Source of the DNA: an uncultured Flavobacteriaceae bacterium
GTDB lineage: Bacteria; Bacteroidota; Bacteroidia; Flavobacteriales; Flavobacteriaceae
Direction: 5' to 3'
Assembly (NCBI GenBank): GCA_947498845.1
Contig: CANMLX010000009.1
Coordinates: 57,212 to 121,211 of the forward strand
Length of the DNA: 64,000 nt
The position numbers and the translations under genes were made by a program. The notes beneath the pieces were generated by a model. The model saw nothing but the letters and a program-made list of their open reading frames with translations, was not told the DNA's origin and did no database searches. Position 1 is the stretch's first letter; each line of letters starts with the position of its first letter. Shown piece after piece: positions 1 through 9,516 of the stretch.

Positions 1-269
1 TAATAAAACCCTTTTAGGTCTACAATTTTAGTAACATCGCCATACCCTGTACTTCTAATAGTACCTTTTACATCGGCTTGAATTGTTTTAAAATCTTTTA
101 TAGAGCCATTAGTAATTGTTACTTTTCCTGTAACGGTTTCATGTAAAGGAGATACAACCAATGCAAAATGTGCTTTTGAGGCAGCTAATGCAGCACTAAT
201 AATAGAGCCTTTTACTAAATATGCTTCTACTAAAGCATTGTCTTGAACAGTTTGAGTTTCAGTTTTCAT
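1..269 (-). CDS. Hypothetical protein, N-terminal part only (runs off left edge)
   Basis: An open frame reads leftwards from an ATG at 269 to the window edge, giving about 89 residues beginning MKTETQTVQDNALVEAY. The visible part has an alanine-rich stretch (ISAALAASKAHFA) and then a valine/threonine-rich part with regular glycines, compatible with a small alpha/beta protein. There is no signal peptide or membrane segment. I do not recognise the family. The last two bases at the edge are TA in this frame, so the gene could end there or continue. The AT-rich 5' flank fits a gene start. Confidence is moderate because only one end is visible. Confidence 0.55.
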   Translation of the reverse strand, partial: MKTETQTVQDNALVEAYLVKGSIISAALAASKAHFALVVSPLHETVTGKVTITNGSIKDFKTIQADVKGTIRSTGYGDVTKIVDLKGFY

Positions 270-538
270 AATATTAAATTTAAATTTGATTATTTCTTGA
301 GTTTCTTTTAAATAGTTTCATTCTAATACTTTTAAAAATGGGTTTTTAGAATTGCACAGAGCTTATCGAACAAAGAATAAGCAAGTGATCTGTAAGAATT
401 ACATTATAAATTTCATAAGAAAAATAAACGAAATAAAAAAAATGTAGATTAACGTAACTATTAGGGAGATGTTCACACCAGTTTAGCACATGAATGTGAA
501 ATTTTGTGTAAGACTTTTTAGGGGGTTTTTAATAGATA
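270..538. other. Intergenic stretch without a recognisable gene
   Basis: Between the truncated left gene and the small repeat element at 540-700 there is AT-rich sequence with stops in all frames. I see no RNA gene or clear terminator in it. Confidence 0.5.
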
Positions 539-539
539 A

Positions 540-700
540 TACCAAATCTACTATAAAATGCAACTCATATTAAGTTTACTTTTCTACTTTATCGTCATTA
601 TAAAATGAATCCGTAACTATAGCTATGCATTAATTTTAAAGCCTCGATAAAGCGAAAATTAATTCTAAATCTTATGGTCGCTTTTATAGTAGATTTGGTA
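540..700. repeat. MITE-like element, family A copy 1
   Basis: A 161-bp non-coding element begins TACCAAATCTACTATAAAA and ends with its perfect inverted complement, TTTTATAGTAGATTTGGTA. Both sides are flanked by TAA in direct orientation, which reads as a 3-bp target duplication. A nearly identical copy in the opposite orientation lies at 52893-53054. The element has no open frame, so any transposase must act in trans. It sits 15 bp downstream of the response-regulator gene end. Confidence 0.75.
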
Positions 701-715
701 TAACTTTAAAATATC

Positions 716-1450
716 TTATTTAATGATATTAAAACGAGAAGTCAAGTGCTTTTTATAGCGTTCACTTATGGCTATTTGAAAGCCTGAATTTAAATATATA
801 GTATTTTCACTAAGATTAATACTTTTAACTTTATTGAAGTTAATTAAAAATTTTCGATGCGTTTGTTCAAAATTTTCTTTACCTAATATCTCCTTAATTT
901 TAGATAATGATTTTTTAACTACGTATTTATTGTTAGAAACATGCAATGTGCAATAATTTTCTTCTACTTCTACATACTCAATGTCATCAAAATTTATTTT
1001 ACAAATTAAATGTTGTTTTTTAACAAGAATATAATAATCGGATATTAAAGTTTTATTGGTTCTTAAGGTATTCTCCTGTTGAAAAAATTTCTCTACGGCT
1101 AATTCAATGGTATATTGTAATTCTAAGTGATTAAAAGGCTTTAATAAATACGTAAAGGGTTGTGTTAATTTTGCTTGCTCAAAAACAGTCTTACTTTGCA
1201 TGCTGGTAAGAAATAAAAAAGGGATAGGTTTTGCAGCGTTTTGGATATGTTTTGCAAATTCAATACCGTTTAATTTACCATCGACATTTATATCAACAAT
1301 AGCTAAATCAAATTTAGAAGTAACAAAAATAGCTTTTGCCTTTTTTAATGTATTAACTAGAGTAACCGCATACTGTTTAGATAATAAATTAATAATCGTT
1401 TGGGCATCATCAATATTATCTTCCAGTATTAAAATTTGTAACGATTTCAT
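716..1450 (-). CDS. LytTR-family response regulator
   Basis: This 244-residue protein has a CheY-like receiver domain at about residues 4-120, with acidic residues E10-D11 and the likely phosphorylated aspartate D53 in the strand DLAIVDIN. A LytTR DNA-binding domain follows at about 140-240 (FDDIEYVEVEENYCTLH and FEQTHRKFLINFNKV are typical strands). It starts 1 bp after the stop of the upstream histidine kinase, so the two are co-transcribed and form a two-component system. The output domain should bind direct-repeat promoter sites. The regulated genes cannot be told from the sequence. Family assignment is secure; the cognate pairing is inferred from the gene spacing. Confidence 0.92.
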   Translation of the reverse strand: MKSLQILILEDNIDDAQTIINLLSKQYAVTLVNTLKKAKAIFVTSKFDLAIVDINVDGKLNGIEFAKHIQNAAKPIPFLFLTSMQSKTVFEQAKLTQPFTYLLKPFNHLELQYTIELAVEKFFQQENTLRTNKTLISDYYILVKKQHLICKINFDDIEYVEVEENYCTLHVSNNKYVVKKSLSKIKEILGKENFEQTHRKFLINFNKVKSINLSENTIYLNSGFQIAISERYKKHLTSRFNIIK

Positions 1451-1451
1451 C

Positions 1452-3179
1452 TTATAGCTCTTTTATTGGTAACTCTATTGTAATTGTTATACCCTTATTT
1501 AAATTGTTTTCTATTTCAAAAGTTCCCTTATTTTTTATTAGTAACGTTTTACTCAAAATTAACCCTAGCCCTAATCCTTTAGAGCGATCTATTTTTTCTA
1601 CAGTTAAGATATTATAATTATTAATATTATTTAATACGTCTTGAGACATGCCCTGTCCTGTGTCTGCTATTGTGAGAATACACATAGTGTCTGTAAACGC
1701 TGTTTTTACTTTAATACTACCGCCTTCTGGAGTATATTTAATAGCATTATCTATTAAATTCCTAAAAGCAATTTTAAACAGCTCTTTATCCAAAAACACC
1801 AGGCTGTCTGAGTCTTCAAACACAGTTGATATTGAAATGTTTTTGGCTTGAGCTATTGATCTAAAATCTTCTAATATTGAGACTATTAAAAGGTTTATAA
1901 AGTGGTTTTCTGGAATAAATAATAACTGATTATTTTGCTGTAAAGCCCAGTTTAATATATTATTTAATATACCACTTGTACTTTCTGAAATGGCTTCACT
2001 TTTTTTGTTTAATGTTATAGCATCTTGATTAAGGTTACTGTTTAATAATACTGATAATTTTTTGTGATTAGCCTTGATCGTATTTACAGGGGTTCTTAAA
2101 TCATGTGATATTACAGAGAGTAAATAGTTTTTAGTTGTATTTAAATGTTCTAATTGTTCTTTTTGAGCTTGTATTAAGGTATTTTGTTTTATCTTAAATC
2201 TGTATAAATAAAAAAGAACACCTAAAAAAAGTAAAGCAATAATAAGTATAATTATAAATAGTTGAATACGTTCTTTTTGTTTTAGTGTTGTTTCTTTCTG
2301 AATTGCAATTTCCTTGTCCTTTTTAACCAAGGCAATTTGTTTATCTTTTTCTAAAAGCTGTGATATTTTATCTCTATTCCATAAAGAATCTTTCCATTTA
2401 ATGTATTCTTCATAATAGCTAGTGCTTTCTTTGTAATGTTTTCTGTTTTTTTCAACAACAGCCATATTTTTGGCTGTATTTTGTTTTAGCTCCAAACTAG
2501 AATCATGTTTTGCAAGCTCGTATACTTCCTTAAAAAGAGGAATTGCTAAGTGATCTTTATACTGCTCATAATAAAGATTAGCTAAATCACTCTTGGCATT
2601 TATAATATTTACAGTATTATTTATTTTTTGTGCTTCATTGATTACCTTTTTAAAATAAAACTCAGACTTTTTAAATTGTTTTTTTAGCATATAAGCCGAA
2701 GCCAAATTATGGTAAACAACACTCACTTCTTGTGCATTTCTATTTGTAGGATTGTTTCTAAGCCATTTATTATAAATAGATATCACACTATCGTATTTTT
2801 CTAATTCAAGGTATACCATACCATACCTATAATTCTTTAATTGATAGAATGGAAATTTTTTTGATATGGCATTTAAAGAAGATAAAGCATTTTGATATAA
2901 ACCTAATTTAACAGCAGATACGCTCTTCATATAAAATAAAACATCTTTTGTCTCAGGTGACAACGTTTTATTTGTTATTGCCTTTTCTGAAAATAAATAA
3001 CATGAATCGTATTTTTTATTCTTAAAATAATTGATGGTTTTACAGTAATCTGCTTGGTCTAGTACTTTACACGTTTTTATTCCAAAATCTATTAACCGTC
3101 TATAATCATCTTTATTTTGAGAAAATAATATGTTACTAATTAAAAAAAAAAGTAATAGCAGTCCCCTTTTGTTAGGCAT
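1452..3179 (-). CDS. TPR-containing membrane sensor histidine kinase
   Basis: The 575-residue protein starts with a signal peptide (about residues 1-20, FFLISNILFS). A periplasmic region of helical TPR-like repeats follows (about 25-270), then a coiled coil, one membrane segment (about 305-327) and a cytoplasmic HisKA/HATPase_c kinase. The H-box SHDLRTP carries the phosphorylated H359. N-box (IDNAIKYTPEGG), G1 (ADTGQGM) and G2 (GLGLGL) motifs are all present, so it should be active. It is translated just before the LytTR regulator and 3 bp after the hypothetical gene at 3183-3689. TPR sensor regions of this layout are common in Bacteroidota; the ligand is unknown. HisKA-type kinases pair less often with LytTR regulators than HisKA_7TM/LytS types do. 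Confidence 0.92.
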   Translation of the reverse strand: MPNKRGLLLLFFLISNILFSQNKDDYRRLIDFGIKTCKVLDQADYCKTINYFKNKKYDSCYLFSEKAITNKTLSPETKDVLFYMKSVSAVKLGLYQNALSSLNAISKKFPFYQLKNYRYGMVYLELEKYDSVISIYNKWLRNNPTNRNAQEVSVVYHNLASAYMLKKQFKKSEFYFKKVINEAQKINNTVNIINAKSDLANLYYEQYKDHLAIPLFKEVYELAKHDSSLELKQNTAKNMAVVEKNRKHYKESTSYYEEYIKWKDSLWNRDKISQLLEKDKQIALVKKDKEIAIQKETTLKQKERIQLFIIILIIALLFLGVLFYLYRFKIKQNTLIQAQKEQLEHLNTTKNYLLSVISHDLRTPVNTIKANHKKLSVLLNSNLNQDAITLNKKSEAISESTSGILNNILNWALQQNNQLLFIPENHFINLLIVSILEDFRSIAQAKNISISTVFEDSDSLVFLDKELFKIAFRNLIDNAIKYTPEGGSIKVKTAFTDTMCILTIADTGQGMSQDVLNNINNYNILTVEKIDRSKGLGLGLILSKTLLIKNKGTFEIENNLNKGITITIELPIKEL

Positions 3180-3182
3180 TAT

Positions 3183-3689
3183 TTATCGAATCCCTGTATT
3201 AGTTGTGGTTATTGTACCTCTTGAAGTTTCTGGATCAAAGTTTTTATCATGCACAATGACAGCCTCTACAGATTGCCCATCATTTTTTACAATGCGATAG
3301 TTTAGCTTAATATGGTATAAATTATATTTAATGGGTTCTGCTCTAGAAGAATTATAGTCAATACTAAAACTTCTACATAAAATAGTATTGTCTGTATAAT
3401 GCCTATCTATTGAAGTTTTAACTACAGAAACGCCATTATAACTAAAAAACAACTTGTTTTTTTCTTCAGGCAATAAATCTAAATGAGGTTGATTATAGTC
3501 TTTTATAGTATTAAAATCTGTTGGAATGTAGGCTAAAATATTAACAGTATAGTTATCTGAATCTCTGCTATTGTATATGTTAGCCAATGGGATTCTTGAA
3601 ACCTCCCAATTTTCAATAGGTTTTTCGTTTATTTTTTTACAAAACTTAAGTTCAAATTCTAATCCTGCTATTGTAATTTTTTGAGTCAA
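3183..3689 (-). CDS. Hypothetical protein upstream of the two-component system
   Basis: A 168-residue protein beginning MTQKITIAGLEFELKF, with no signal peptide and no membrane segment. Alternating hydrophobic residues suggest a beta-rich, soluble cytoplasmic fold. It ends 3 bp before the histidine kinase start, so it is probably the first gene of a three-gene transcript with the sensor and the regulator. I do not recognise the family. Its low-complexity C-terminus (GTITTTNTGIR) is unremarkable. Coding potential is supported by length, codon use like its neighbours, and tight spacing. Confidence 0.7.
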   Translation of the reverse strand: MTQKITIAGLEFELKFCKKINEKPIENWEVSRIPLANIYNSRDSDNYTVNILAYIPTDFNTIKDYNQPHLDLLPEEKNKLFFSYNGVSVVKTSIDRHYTDNTILCRSFSIDYNSSRAEPIKYNLYHIKLNYRIVKNDGQSVEAVIVHDKNFDPETSRGTITTTNTGIR

Positions 3690-4034
3690 CTTTTTATTTT
3701 TTTAGATTTAATGAAAGTAAAATTATATTAAATTATCGACATTATCAACCGTTAAAGTAAGTAAATATTTATATTTAAATGGGTTTTATCATCTTAAAAT
3801 TATAATCACTACACTATATTATAATTGTTATAGTTAAAAACAGACTTATTAAAGGCATATTTGTGTTAAAGATGGGGCAGTAGATTTAATTTTATTCAAT
3901 CTACAAGGTAAATTAAAACTTAACAATGATAACTGTCATTTCTAAAAATATATTTCTATATTACACCCTAACTCCCTATAGTACAAACCATTAATAGTAT
4001 TTATTATTTTTTTTACTTTTTAATACTAAATACC
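3690..4034. other. Intergenic region between divergent genes
   Basis: This is a 345-bp AT-rich spacer between the start of the minus-strand three-gene unit and the plus-strand secreted protein. It must hold both promoters, but I see no convincing TTTG/TAnnTTTG pair, no hairpin terminator and no RNA gene. Confidence 0.45.
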
Positions 4035-4652
4035 ATGGATTTTTCAATTAGATTATTAGTTTTAGCTACTGTTTTTTCTTTAAATGTTTATTTTGTTAAT
4101 GCTCAAGTATCATCAATTTATCGTGGTGAGGTAGATTTTAGAGCTATAAATAAGAAAAAAATAGAGATATCAAATTTTTCAGGTTTAAGTATTCATCTAA
4201 TAATTAAATCTAATGGGGTAGAAAAAAAATATTTTTTCCCAGAAAATCAATATAAACCTATAAGTTTATCAAGAAAAAAACTGGATAAGAACGCTACTAT
4301 TAGATTAGGTTATACTTCTGAAAATTTTCTAAAAGACAGTATATTTAGGGCTACTGCATTAGAGAAAACCACTATAAATTTATTAAAAGCTAAAGGGGCA
4401 AAATTTTCTGCAAAAAAGATAAATGAAATTCTTATTGATGAAAGAAGTAGCCTTGCTGAATATGCTGTTGCAGCACTTCTTTCTGTTGGAACTGCATCAT
4501 ATATAAATAAATACAAATCAACTTTTAAAGCATTAAATGGCTTTTGTGATAAAGCAGCTTATTGGTATAAAGAATTAAATAGAAAAACACGAAATAAACA
4601 TTTTAAAATGACTAAAATTGATGACGTCATTAAATATCAAGAACATTATTAA
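4035..4652 (+). CDS. Secreted hypothetical protein, cargo beside comM fragments
   Basis: The 205-residue protein has an N-terminal signal peptide (LLVLATVFSLNVYFVNA, cleavage likely near residue 23). Residues 30-115 look beta-rich and 120-165 helical, with a weakly hydrophobic stretch AEYAVAALLSVGTASY. The C-terminus is basic. No family was recognised and no T9SS sorting domain is visible. It is followed within 65 bp by a broken internal piece of comM and then by the intact comM gene. This places it in the same class of position as the other cargo genes of this locus. Lysine and asparagine content is higher than in comM. Confidence 0.65.
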   Translation: MDFSIRLLVLATVFSLNVYFVNAQVSSIYRGEVDFRAINKKKIEISNFSGLSIHLIIKSNGVEKKYFFPENQYKPISLSRKKLDKNATIRLGYTSENFLKDSIFRATALEKTTINLLKAKGAKFSAKKINEILIDERSSLAEYAVAALLSVGTASYINKYKSTFKALNGFCDKAAYWYKELNRKTRNKHFKMTKIDDVIKYQEHY

Positions 4653-4714
4653 TAACTTAGAATGCGCTTCAAACCTCAATAACTACAGGTGATTTCTATA
4701 CCCATATATCTGGT

Positions 4715-4798
4715 AACGCTAAAGAAACTGTTATAGTTAACAATTTAGAGGTTTATGGTGTTGATAGCATAAAGCAAGTGATTAATTACTTTGATAAA
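4715..4798 (+). pseudogene. comM: comM internal fragment (residues 141-168)
   Basis: These 84 bases encode 28 residues that align without gaps to ComM residues 141-168 (NAKETVIVNNLEVYGVDSIK here, against [20 protein letters not shown] in the intact protein). The frame continues TPQT and stops at 4811-4813. Upstream in the same frame there is no start codon, and an in-frame TAG lies at about 4659-4661. It is a relic of an earlier comM copy lying 88 bp before the complete gene. Confidence 0.85.
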
Positions 4799-4885
4799 AC
4801 ACCACAAACATAAACTTTCTTTAAACTAAATACGAAGTTTTATATTAAATCGAATTTCCCTACATTTAAAATCTAAACCAAACTC

Positions 4886-6421
4886 ATGCTTGTAAAAATT
4901 TATGGCTCCGCTGTTTTTGGTGTCGAAGCCACCACAATCACTGTAGAAGTTAATGTAGATTCTGGAATTGGCTATCATTTGGTAGGACTTCCAGACAATG
5001 CTATAAAAGAAAGTAATTACCGTATAGCAGCTGCATTACAAAACAACGGTTATAAAATCCCAGGTAAAAAGATCACTATTAATATGGCGCCTGCCGATTT
5101 ACGCAAAGAAGGTAGTGCTTACGACCTTAGTTTAGCCATTGGTATTTTAGCAGCTTCCAAACAAATTAAAGCCGAATATCTAGACCACTATCTAATCATG
5201 GGGGAACTCTCTCTAGATGGCAGTTTACAACCCATAAAAGGCGCCTTACCCATAGCAGTAAAAGCCAGAGAAGAAGGATTTAAAGGCTTTATTTTACCAA
5301 GCCAAAATGCGAAAGAAGCTGCGATAGTAAACGATTTAGAGGTTTATGGTGTAGACAATATCAAGCAAGTGATTAATTACTTTGATAAAGATGAACCTTT
5401 AGAACAGACCATAATAGACACTCGTAAAGAATTTGAAAGAAACTTAGATTTTCCTGAGTTTGATTTTGCAGATGTAAAAGGACAAGAAGGTATAAAGCGC
5501 TGTATGGAAATAGCGGCGGCAGGTGGGCACAACATCATTTTAATTGGCCCTCCAGGAGCTGGTAAAACCATGTTAGCAAAACGATTACCTAGCATCCTCC
5601 CTCCTATGACCTTACATGAAGCTTTAGAAACGACCAAGATACACTCGGTAGTGGGAAGAGTAAAAGATACGGGATTAATGGCGCAACGGCCTTTTAGAAG
5701 TCCGCACCATACTATATCTAATGTTGCTTTGGTTGGTGGTGGAAGTTACCCTCAACCAGGGGAAATATCATTATCGCATAATGGTGTGTTATTTTTAGAT
5801 GAACTCCCAGAATTTAAACGAGAGGTTTTAGAAGTAATGCGTCAACCACTTGAAGATCGAGAAGTTACCATTTCCAGAGCTAAATTTACAGTGACTTATC
5901 CGTCATCATTCATGTTAGTGGCGAGTATGAACCCGAGTCCTGGCGGTTATTTTAATGATCCTGATGCTCCCGTAACGTCTAGTCCTGCTGAAATGCAACG
6001 CTACTTAGGTAAAATTTCTGGTCCCTTATTAGACCGCATAGACATACATATTGAAGTGACACCTGTACCATTTGATAAATTAAGTGATGATAGAAAAGGT
6101 GAATCTTCAGTAGCCATAAGAAAACGCGTGACACAAGCCAGAGACATTCAAACCAAACGTTTTGAAAGCTCGGATTCTGTTCACTATAATGCACAAATGA
6201 ATGTTAAACAAATTCGTAAACATTGTGTGCTGGATGAAGATTCGAAACAACTACTAAAAACCGCGATGGAGCGTTTAAACCTTTCGGCAAGGGCCTACGA
6301 TCGTATTTTAAAAGTAGCCAGAACTATTGCAGATCTTGAAAATTCGGAGCATGTTAATGGCTCTCACATTAGTGAGGCCATACAGTATCGAAGTTTGGAT
6401 CGTGAGGGGTGGTTGGGGTAA
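4886..6421 (+). CDS. comM: ComM/YifB family AAA+ ATPase (Mg-chelatase-like)
   Basis: The 511-residue protein has the full family layout. A Lon-protease-like N-domain (about 1-165) is followed by a Mg-chelatase AAA+ domain with Walker A GPPGAGKT at 221-228, Walker [11 protein letters not shown] at about 300 and the arginine-rich sensor region. A C-terminal lid (about 415-508) ends LDREGWLG. In gamma-proteobacteria ComM is a hexameric branch-migration helicase that extends recombination during natural transformation; the role here is inferred from homology. Length and motifs are intact, so this is the functional copy. Parts of it recur at 4715-4798, 9939-10656 and 11910-11931. In Acinetobacter, comM is a known insertion site for AbaR resistance islands. 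Confidence 0.95.
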   Translation: MLVKIYGSAVFGVEATTITVEVNVDSGIGYHLVGLPDNAIKESNYRIAAALQNNGYKIPGKKITINMAPADLRKEGSAYDLSLAIGILAASKQIKAEYLDHYLIMGELSLDGSLQPIKGALPIAVKAREEGFKGFILPSQNAKEAAIVNDLEVYGVDNIKQVINYFDKDEPLEQTIIDTRKEFERNLDFPEFDFADVKGQEGIKRCMEIAAAGGHNIILIGPPGAGKTMLAKRLPSILPPMTLHEALETTKIHSVVGRVKDTGLMAQRPFRSPHHTISNVALVGGGSYPQPGEISLSHNGVLFLDELPEFKREVLEVMRQPLEDREVTISRAKFTVTYPSSFMLVASMNPSPGGYFNDPDAPVTSSPAEMQRYLGKISGPLLDRIDIHIEVTPVPFDKLSDDRKGESSVAIRKRVTQARDIQTKRFESSDSVHYNAQMNVKQIRKHCVLDEDSKQLLKTAMERLNLSARAYDRILKVARTIADLENSEHVNGSHISEAIQYRSLDREGWLG

Positions 6422-6465
6422 AAGTCTTTGTTATTTTATTTACAACATATAAAAGCAAAATAGAT

Positions 6466-9297
6466 TTAATTTTTAATAATTTTAAATGTATAACTATTTT
6501 TCTCTATTTCTCCATCTATTTTTAATAGATAGATTCCTTTCTCTAAATGACTAATGTCTATTTGTTGTCTATTTTTTTTTACCGACATTAACTTACCTTG
6601 AAGGTCAAATATTTTCACATTAAATTGAGCTTCTTTTAAGCTTAGTTGATCTAAATTTATTATTCCTGATGATGGATTTGGGTAAATAATTAATTGTTCT
6701 TTTCCAATATTATTTTTAGAAAGATCTGTCTCTTTTGAAGTAGAATTTTCATTACCATCTGTTAATCTTGAGGTTCTTGTTCCTACTTCAAATATATATT
6801 CTGATATATTGTTTAAGTTGGTAATCAATATTCTATGATTTGTTTTTAAGGCTTCATCCTGCGTTTTATATCTTAAATTATCTATCGCTTTTCCATAACG
6901 AACTGCGCTAGATGCAGGAATATCTGTTTGCCATGTTACTAGTACTGTATTAGCATCTATAGGGCCTATAATTGGATCTACTAAAAGTTTAGGCTTAAAT
7001 GGTTTTTTATCATAGAAAAAAGGCGTATCCGTATCTTTTGTAACTACTACTTGTAATAGTCCATTACTGGTGTGTTGATCTGCAGCAATCACAACTTTGG
7101 TTAAATTACTTAAGCCTTCATAATTTTCATCAATATCAAAATTATGATCATCTCCTTGAATGTATAATACTGGTTTTGAAAAGGACTCTACAGCATATAA
7201 CAATCCATTAAGAAAAATAGGACCATTGGTAACATGAGTTTTAGCATAATCTGGTCTAGCATGAGCAATAATAACTAATGAATGTACAAAATCTTTATAT
7301 TTCGCAACATTTTCTTCAATCCAATTTTTATTATCATTTAATCTCAAGTTCCATTCAGCTTTTCTTTCTTCTTTCTCTTCTTGAGAAGTACTTTCAGGAC
7401 CTATAATATGACCACTAACATTATTAATCGTAAGAAAGAGTACCGAATTTCTAATAAATGCAATGTTTTCCTCCCTAACGTTTTGTATGTTTACATCCAT
7501 ATCATTTTTGAACGTATTATTAAAGTCTGTAAATGTTGATTTCCAGTTCGCTAATGCAACATCAATATCAATATCCTCACAATCATTCCATTCATTGTCT
7601 CCTATCAATAAATAGGTTGGTTTATCTGAAAGTTCTAAAGCCGTTTTTGCATCGAGGTAATAATTAATATCAGTACAGTAGGTTCCACGATCTTGTTCGT
7701 TACTTTTGTCATTATTTGGCCTCCCTTTCTTTATATCTCCTACATGAATTAAAAAAGGCGCATAACTCAACTGATTATTTTCTGTTATGTTATTTTTTAA
7801 TTTTTCAAAAAGAATAGTCTCGCCTAAATGATCATAGGGCGCATCACCAACAATTGAAAAGCTGGTTAAATCGTTTATTGGGTTGTTGCAAACAACATAA
7901 TCTTCACTCCAATTAAAAGAACCATTAATAATTCCATGAGAAGCATTACCAGAGCTATCAGTTAATGTGCCATTACTATCCTCGAAATTATAGAGCGCTA
8001 TTAAATTTGTTTCATCTCCAATAAGCTTCTGGCAAGTGGCATTACTAATGTCTTCTATTGTTAATTGTTTATTCCATATTCTAACTTCGCTAATCGATCC
8101 TGTAAAAAAGTCGGATGGACCAGATGGATCATATTCTTGACCTATACTACATTTTTTGGCATCGCTCCATTCAAAAGTCAAAGTATTATTCAAGTTAAAT
8201 TCATATGAATTTACACCATCAACATAAGCAAATATTCTACCATCTTCAAAAGCAATTACAGAAAGTAAATGCCATTGATCATCATTATACCCCGAGCCTT
8301 GTACTTCTATTCCAGAACCTGTCTTTATAAAGATGCCTCCATTAGCACCAGTACCAATTCTTAAAATGTTAGAGTTATCGTTTTTATGAAATGATAATAA
8401 TTGATTAGCCGAATCAAAACTAGTAGCATTAGTTTTAAAACGAATTTCGGCAGTTATAACGTTGTCATCTAAGTTAATATGGTCTGTTACATTATTAATA
8501 TTAACATAGTTTGTATTGCCATCAAACTCTAAGACATTTTTAAAACTACTTGTAGAAATACAAACAATATCATTTAATTTCCAATCTGTCTCAATGCTTC
8601 CTTCTATAGTTCCATTATAAGCATTATTAGAACTATCTTCTAATACAGTATAATCTTCATTGCTATTTTCAAAATTATAAAGTGCAATTAGATCATTTTC
8701 GTTTCCTATTAATTTCGAACACTTTTGTCCTATAATTTCTTGAACGGTTAATTGTTTGTTCCATATTCTAACTTCGCTGATCGATCCTGTAAAAAAGTCG
8801 GATGAACCAGATGGATCATATTCTTGACCTATACTACATTTTTTGGCGTCGCTCCATTCAAAAGTCAAAGTATTATTCAAGTTAAATTCATATGAATTTA
8901 CACCATCAACATAAGCAAATATTCTACCATCTTCAAAAGCAATTACAGAAAGTAAATGCCATTGATCATCATTATACCCCGAGCCTTGTACTTCTATTCC
9001 AGAACCTGTCTTTATAAAGATGCCTCCATTAGCACCAGTACCAATTCTTAAAATGTTAGAGTTATCGTTTTTATGAAATGATAATAATTGATTAGCCGAA
9101 TCAAAACTAGTAGCATTAGTTTTAAAACGAATTTCGGCAGATATAACGTTGTTATCTTCTCCAATATTCCCTGTAATATCATTAATATTAACATAATTGT
9201 CTATTCCATCAAAATAAAGGTTATTTGAGTCTTGTGCTCTAATTAGAAGTGGAATTGATAATATGATTACTATTAATGATTTTTTAGAAAGCTTCAT
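6466..9297 (-). CDS. T9SS-exported LamG/calcineurin-like phosphoesterase protein
   Basis: The 943-residue protein has a signal peptide (residues 1-21) and two LamG/concanavalin-like domains (about 25-245 and 255-475) that are almost identical in sequence. A calcineurin-like phosphoesterase domain follows (about 485-745), with metal-binding motifs SIVGDAPYD, HVGDIKKG, LLIGDNEWND and YIQGDDHNFD. A fibronectin-III-like domain (about 770-850) comes next, and then a C-terminal type A T9SS sorting domain (IIYPNPSSG...LKIDGE). It should be exported through the outer membrane and act on phosphate esters at the surface, with LamG domains possibly binding glycans. The substrate is unknown. It lies between the intact comM and its broken copy, on the opposite strand. 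Confidence 0.88.
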   Translation of the reverse strand: MKLSKKSLIVIILSIPLLIRAQDSNNLYFDGIDNYVNINDITGNIGEDNNVISAEIRFKTNATSFDSANQLLSFHKNDNSNILRIGTGANGGIFIKTGSGIEVQGSGYNDDQWHLLSVIAFEDGRIFAYVDGVNSYEFNLNNTLTFEWSDAKKCSIGQEYDPSGSSDFFTGSISEVRIWNKQLTVQEIIGQKCSKLIGNENDLIALYNFENSNEDYTVLEDSSNNAYNGTIEGSIETDWKLNDIVCISTSSFKNVLEFDGNTNYVNINNVTDHINLDDNVITAEIRFKTNATSFDSANQLLSFHKNDNSNILRIGTGANGGIFIKTGSGIEVQGSGYNDDQWHLLSVIAFEDGRIFAYVDGVNSYEFNLNNTLTFEWSDAKKCSIGQEYDPSGPSDFFTGSISEVRIWNKQLTIEDISNATCQKLIGDETNLIALYNFEDSNGTLTDSSGNASHGIINGSFNWSEDYVVCNNPINDLTSFSIVGDAPYDHLGETILFEKLKNNITENNQLSYAPFLIHVGDIKKGRPNNDKSNEQDRGTYCTDINYYLDAKTALELSDKPTYLLIGDNEWNDCEDIDIDVALANWKSTFTDFNNTFKNDMDVNIQNVREENIAFIRNSVLFLTINNVSGHIIGPESTSQEEKEERKAEWNLRLNDNKNWIEENVAKYKDFVHSLVIIAHARPDYAKTHVTNGPIFLNGLLYAVESFSKPVLYIQGDDHNFDIDENYEGLSNLTKVVIAADQHTSNGLLQVVVTKDTDTPFFYDKKPFKPKLLVDPIIGPIDANTVLVTWQTDIPASSAVRYGKAIDNLRYKTQDEALKTNHRILITNLNNISEYIFEVGTRTSRLTDGNENSTSKETDLSKNNIGKEQLIIYPNPSSGIINLDQLSLKEAQFNVKIFDLQGKLMSVKKNRQQIDISHLEKGIYLLKIDGEIEKNSYTFKIIKN
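8061..8464. repeat. 404-bp intragenic duplication, copy 1 (LamG 2)
   Basis: This part of the phosphoesterase gene is almost base-for-base identical to 8748-9151, 687 bp away and in the same orientation. Only a few substitutions are visible, including one that changes Ser to Pro in the PSGSSDFF motif. The repeat encodes most of the second LamG domain. Such identity between two domains indicates a very recent duplication or ongoing gene conversion. Confidence 0.9.
8748..9151. repeat. 404-bp intragenic duplication, copy 2 (LamG 1)
   Basis: Partner of the repeat at 8061-8464. It encodes most of the first LamG domain of the same protein. Divergence from the partner rises sharply outside the 404-bp block, which marks the conversion or duplication limits. 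Confidence 0.9.
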
Positions 9298-9516
9298 TTT
9301 ATTAGTTTAATTTGTTGAATAAAATAACTTAGTATATTTTATTAAGTATGTGATACAAAATTAATCGAATTTTAATACTTTAAAAAAATAATAATTGTCA
9401 CTTTTATTGTTTGCTAGATTATTTTATCTATTGTATAACCAAGTTTTTTCAATTCTGTTAATAATTTTTTATATAAACTATAACTGTTGTACACAAAGAT
9501 TATACTTTTCAATTTA
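9298..9516. other. Spacer with no supported gene
   Basis: AT-rich sequence between the start of the phosphoesterase gene and the end of the HTH regulator. A short minus-strand frame that overlaps it is not convincing. Nothing else is visible. Confidence 0.4.
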
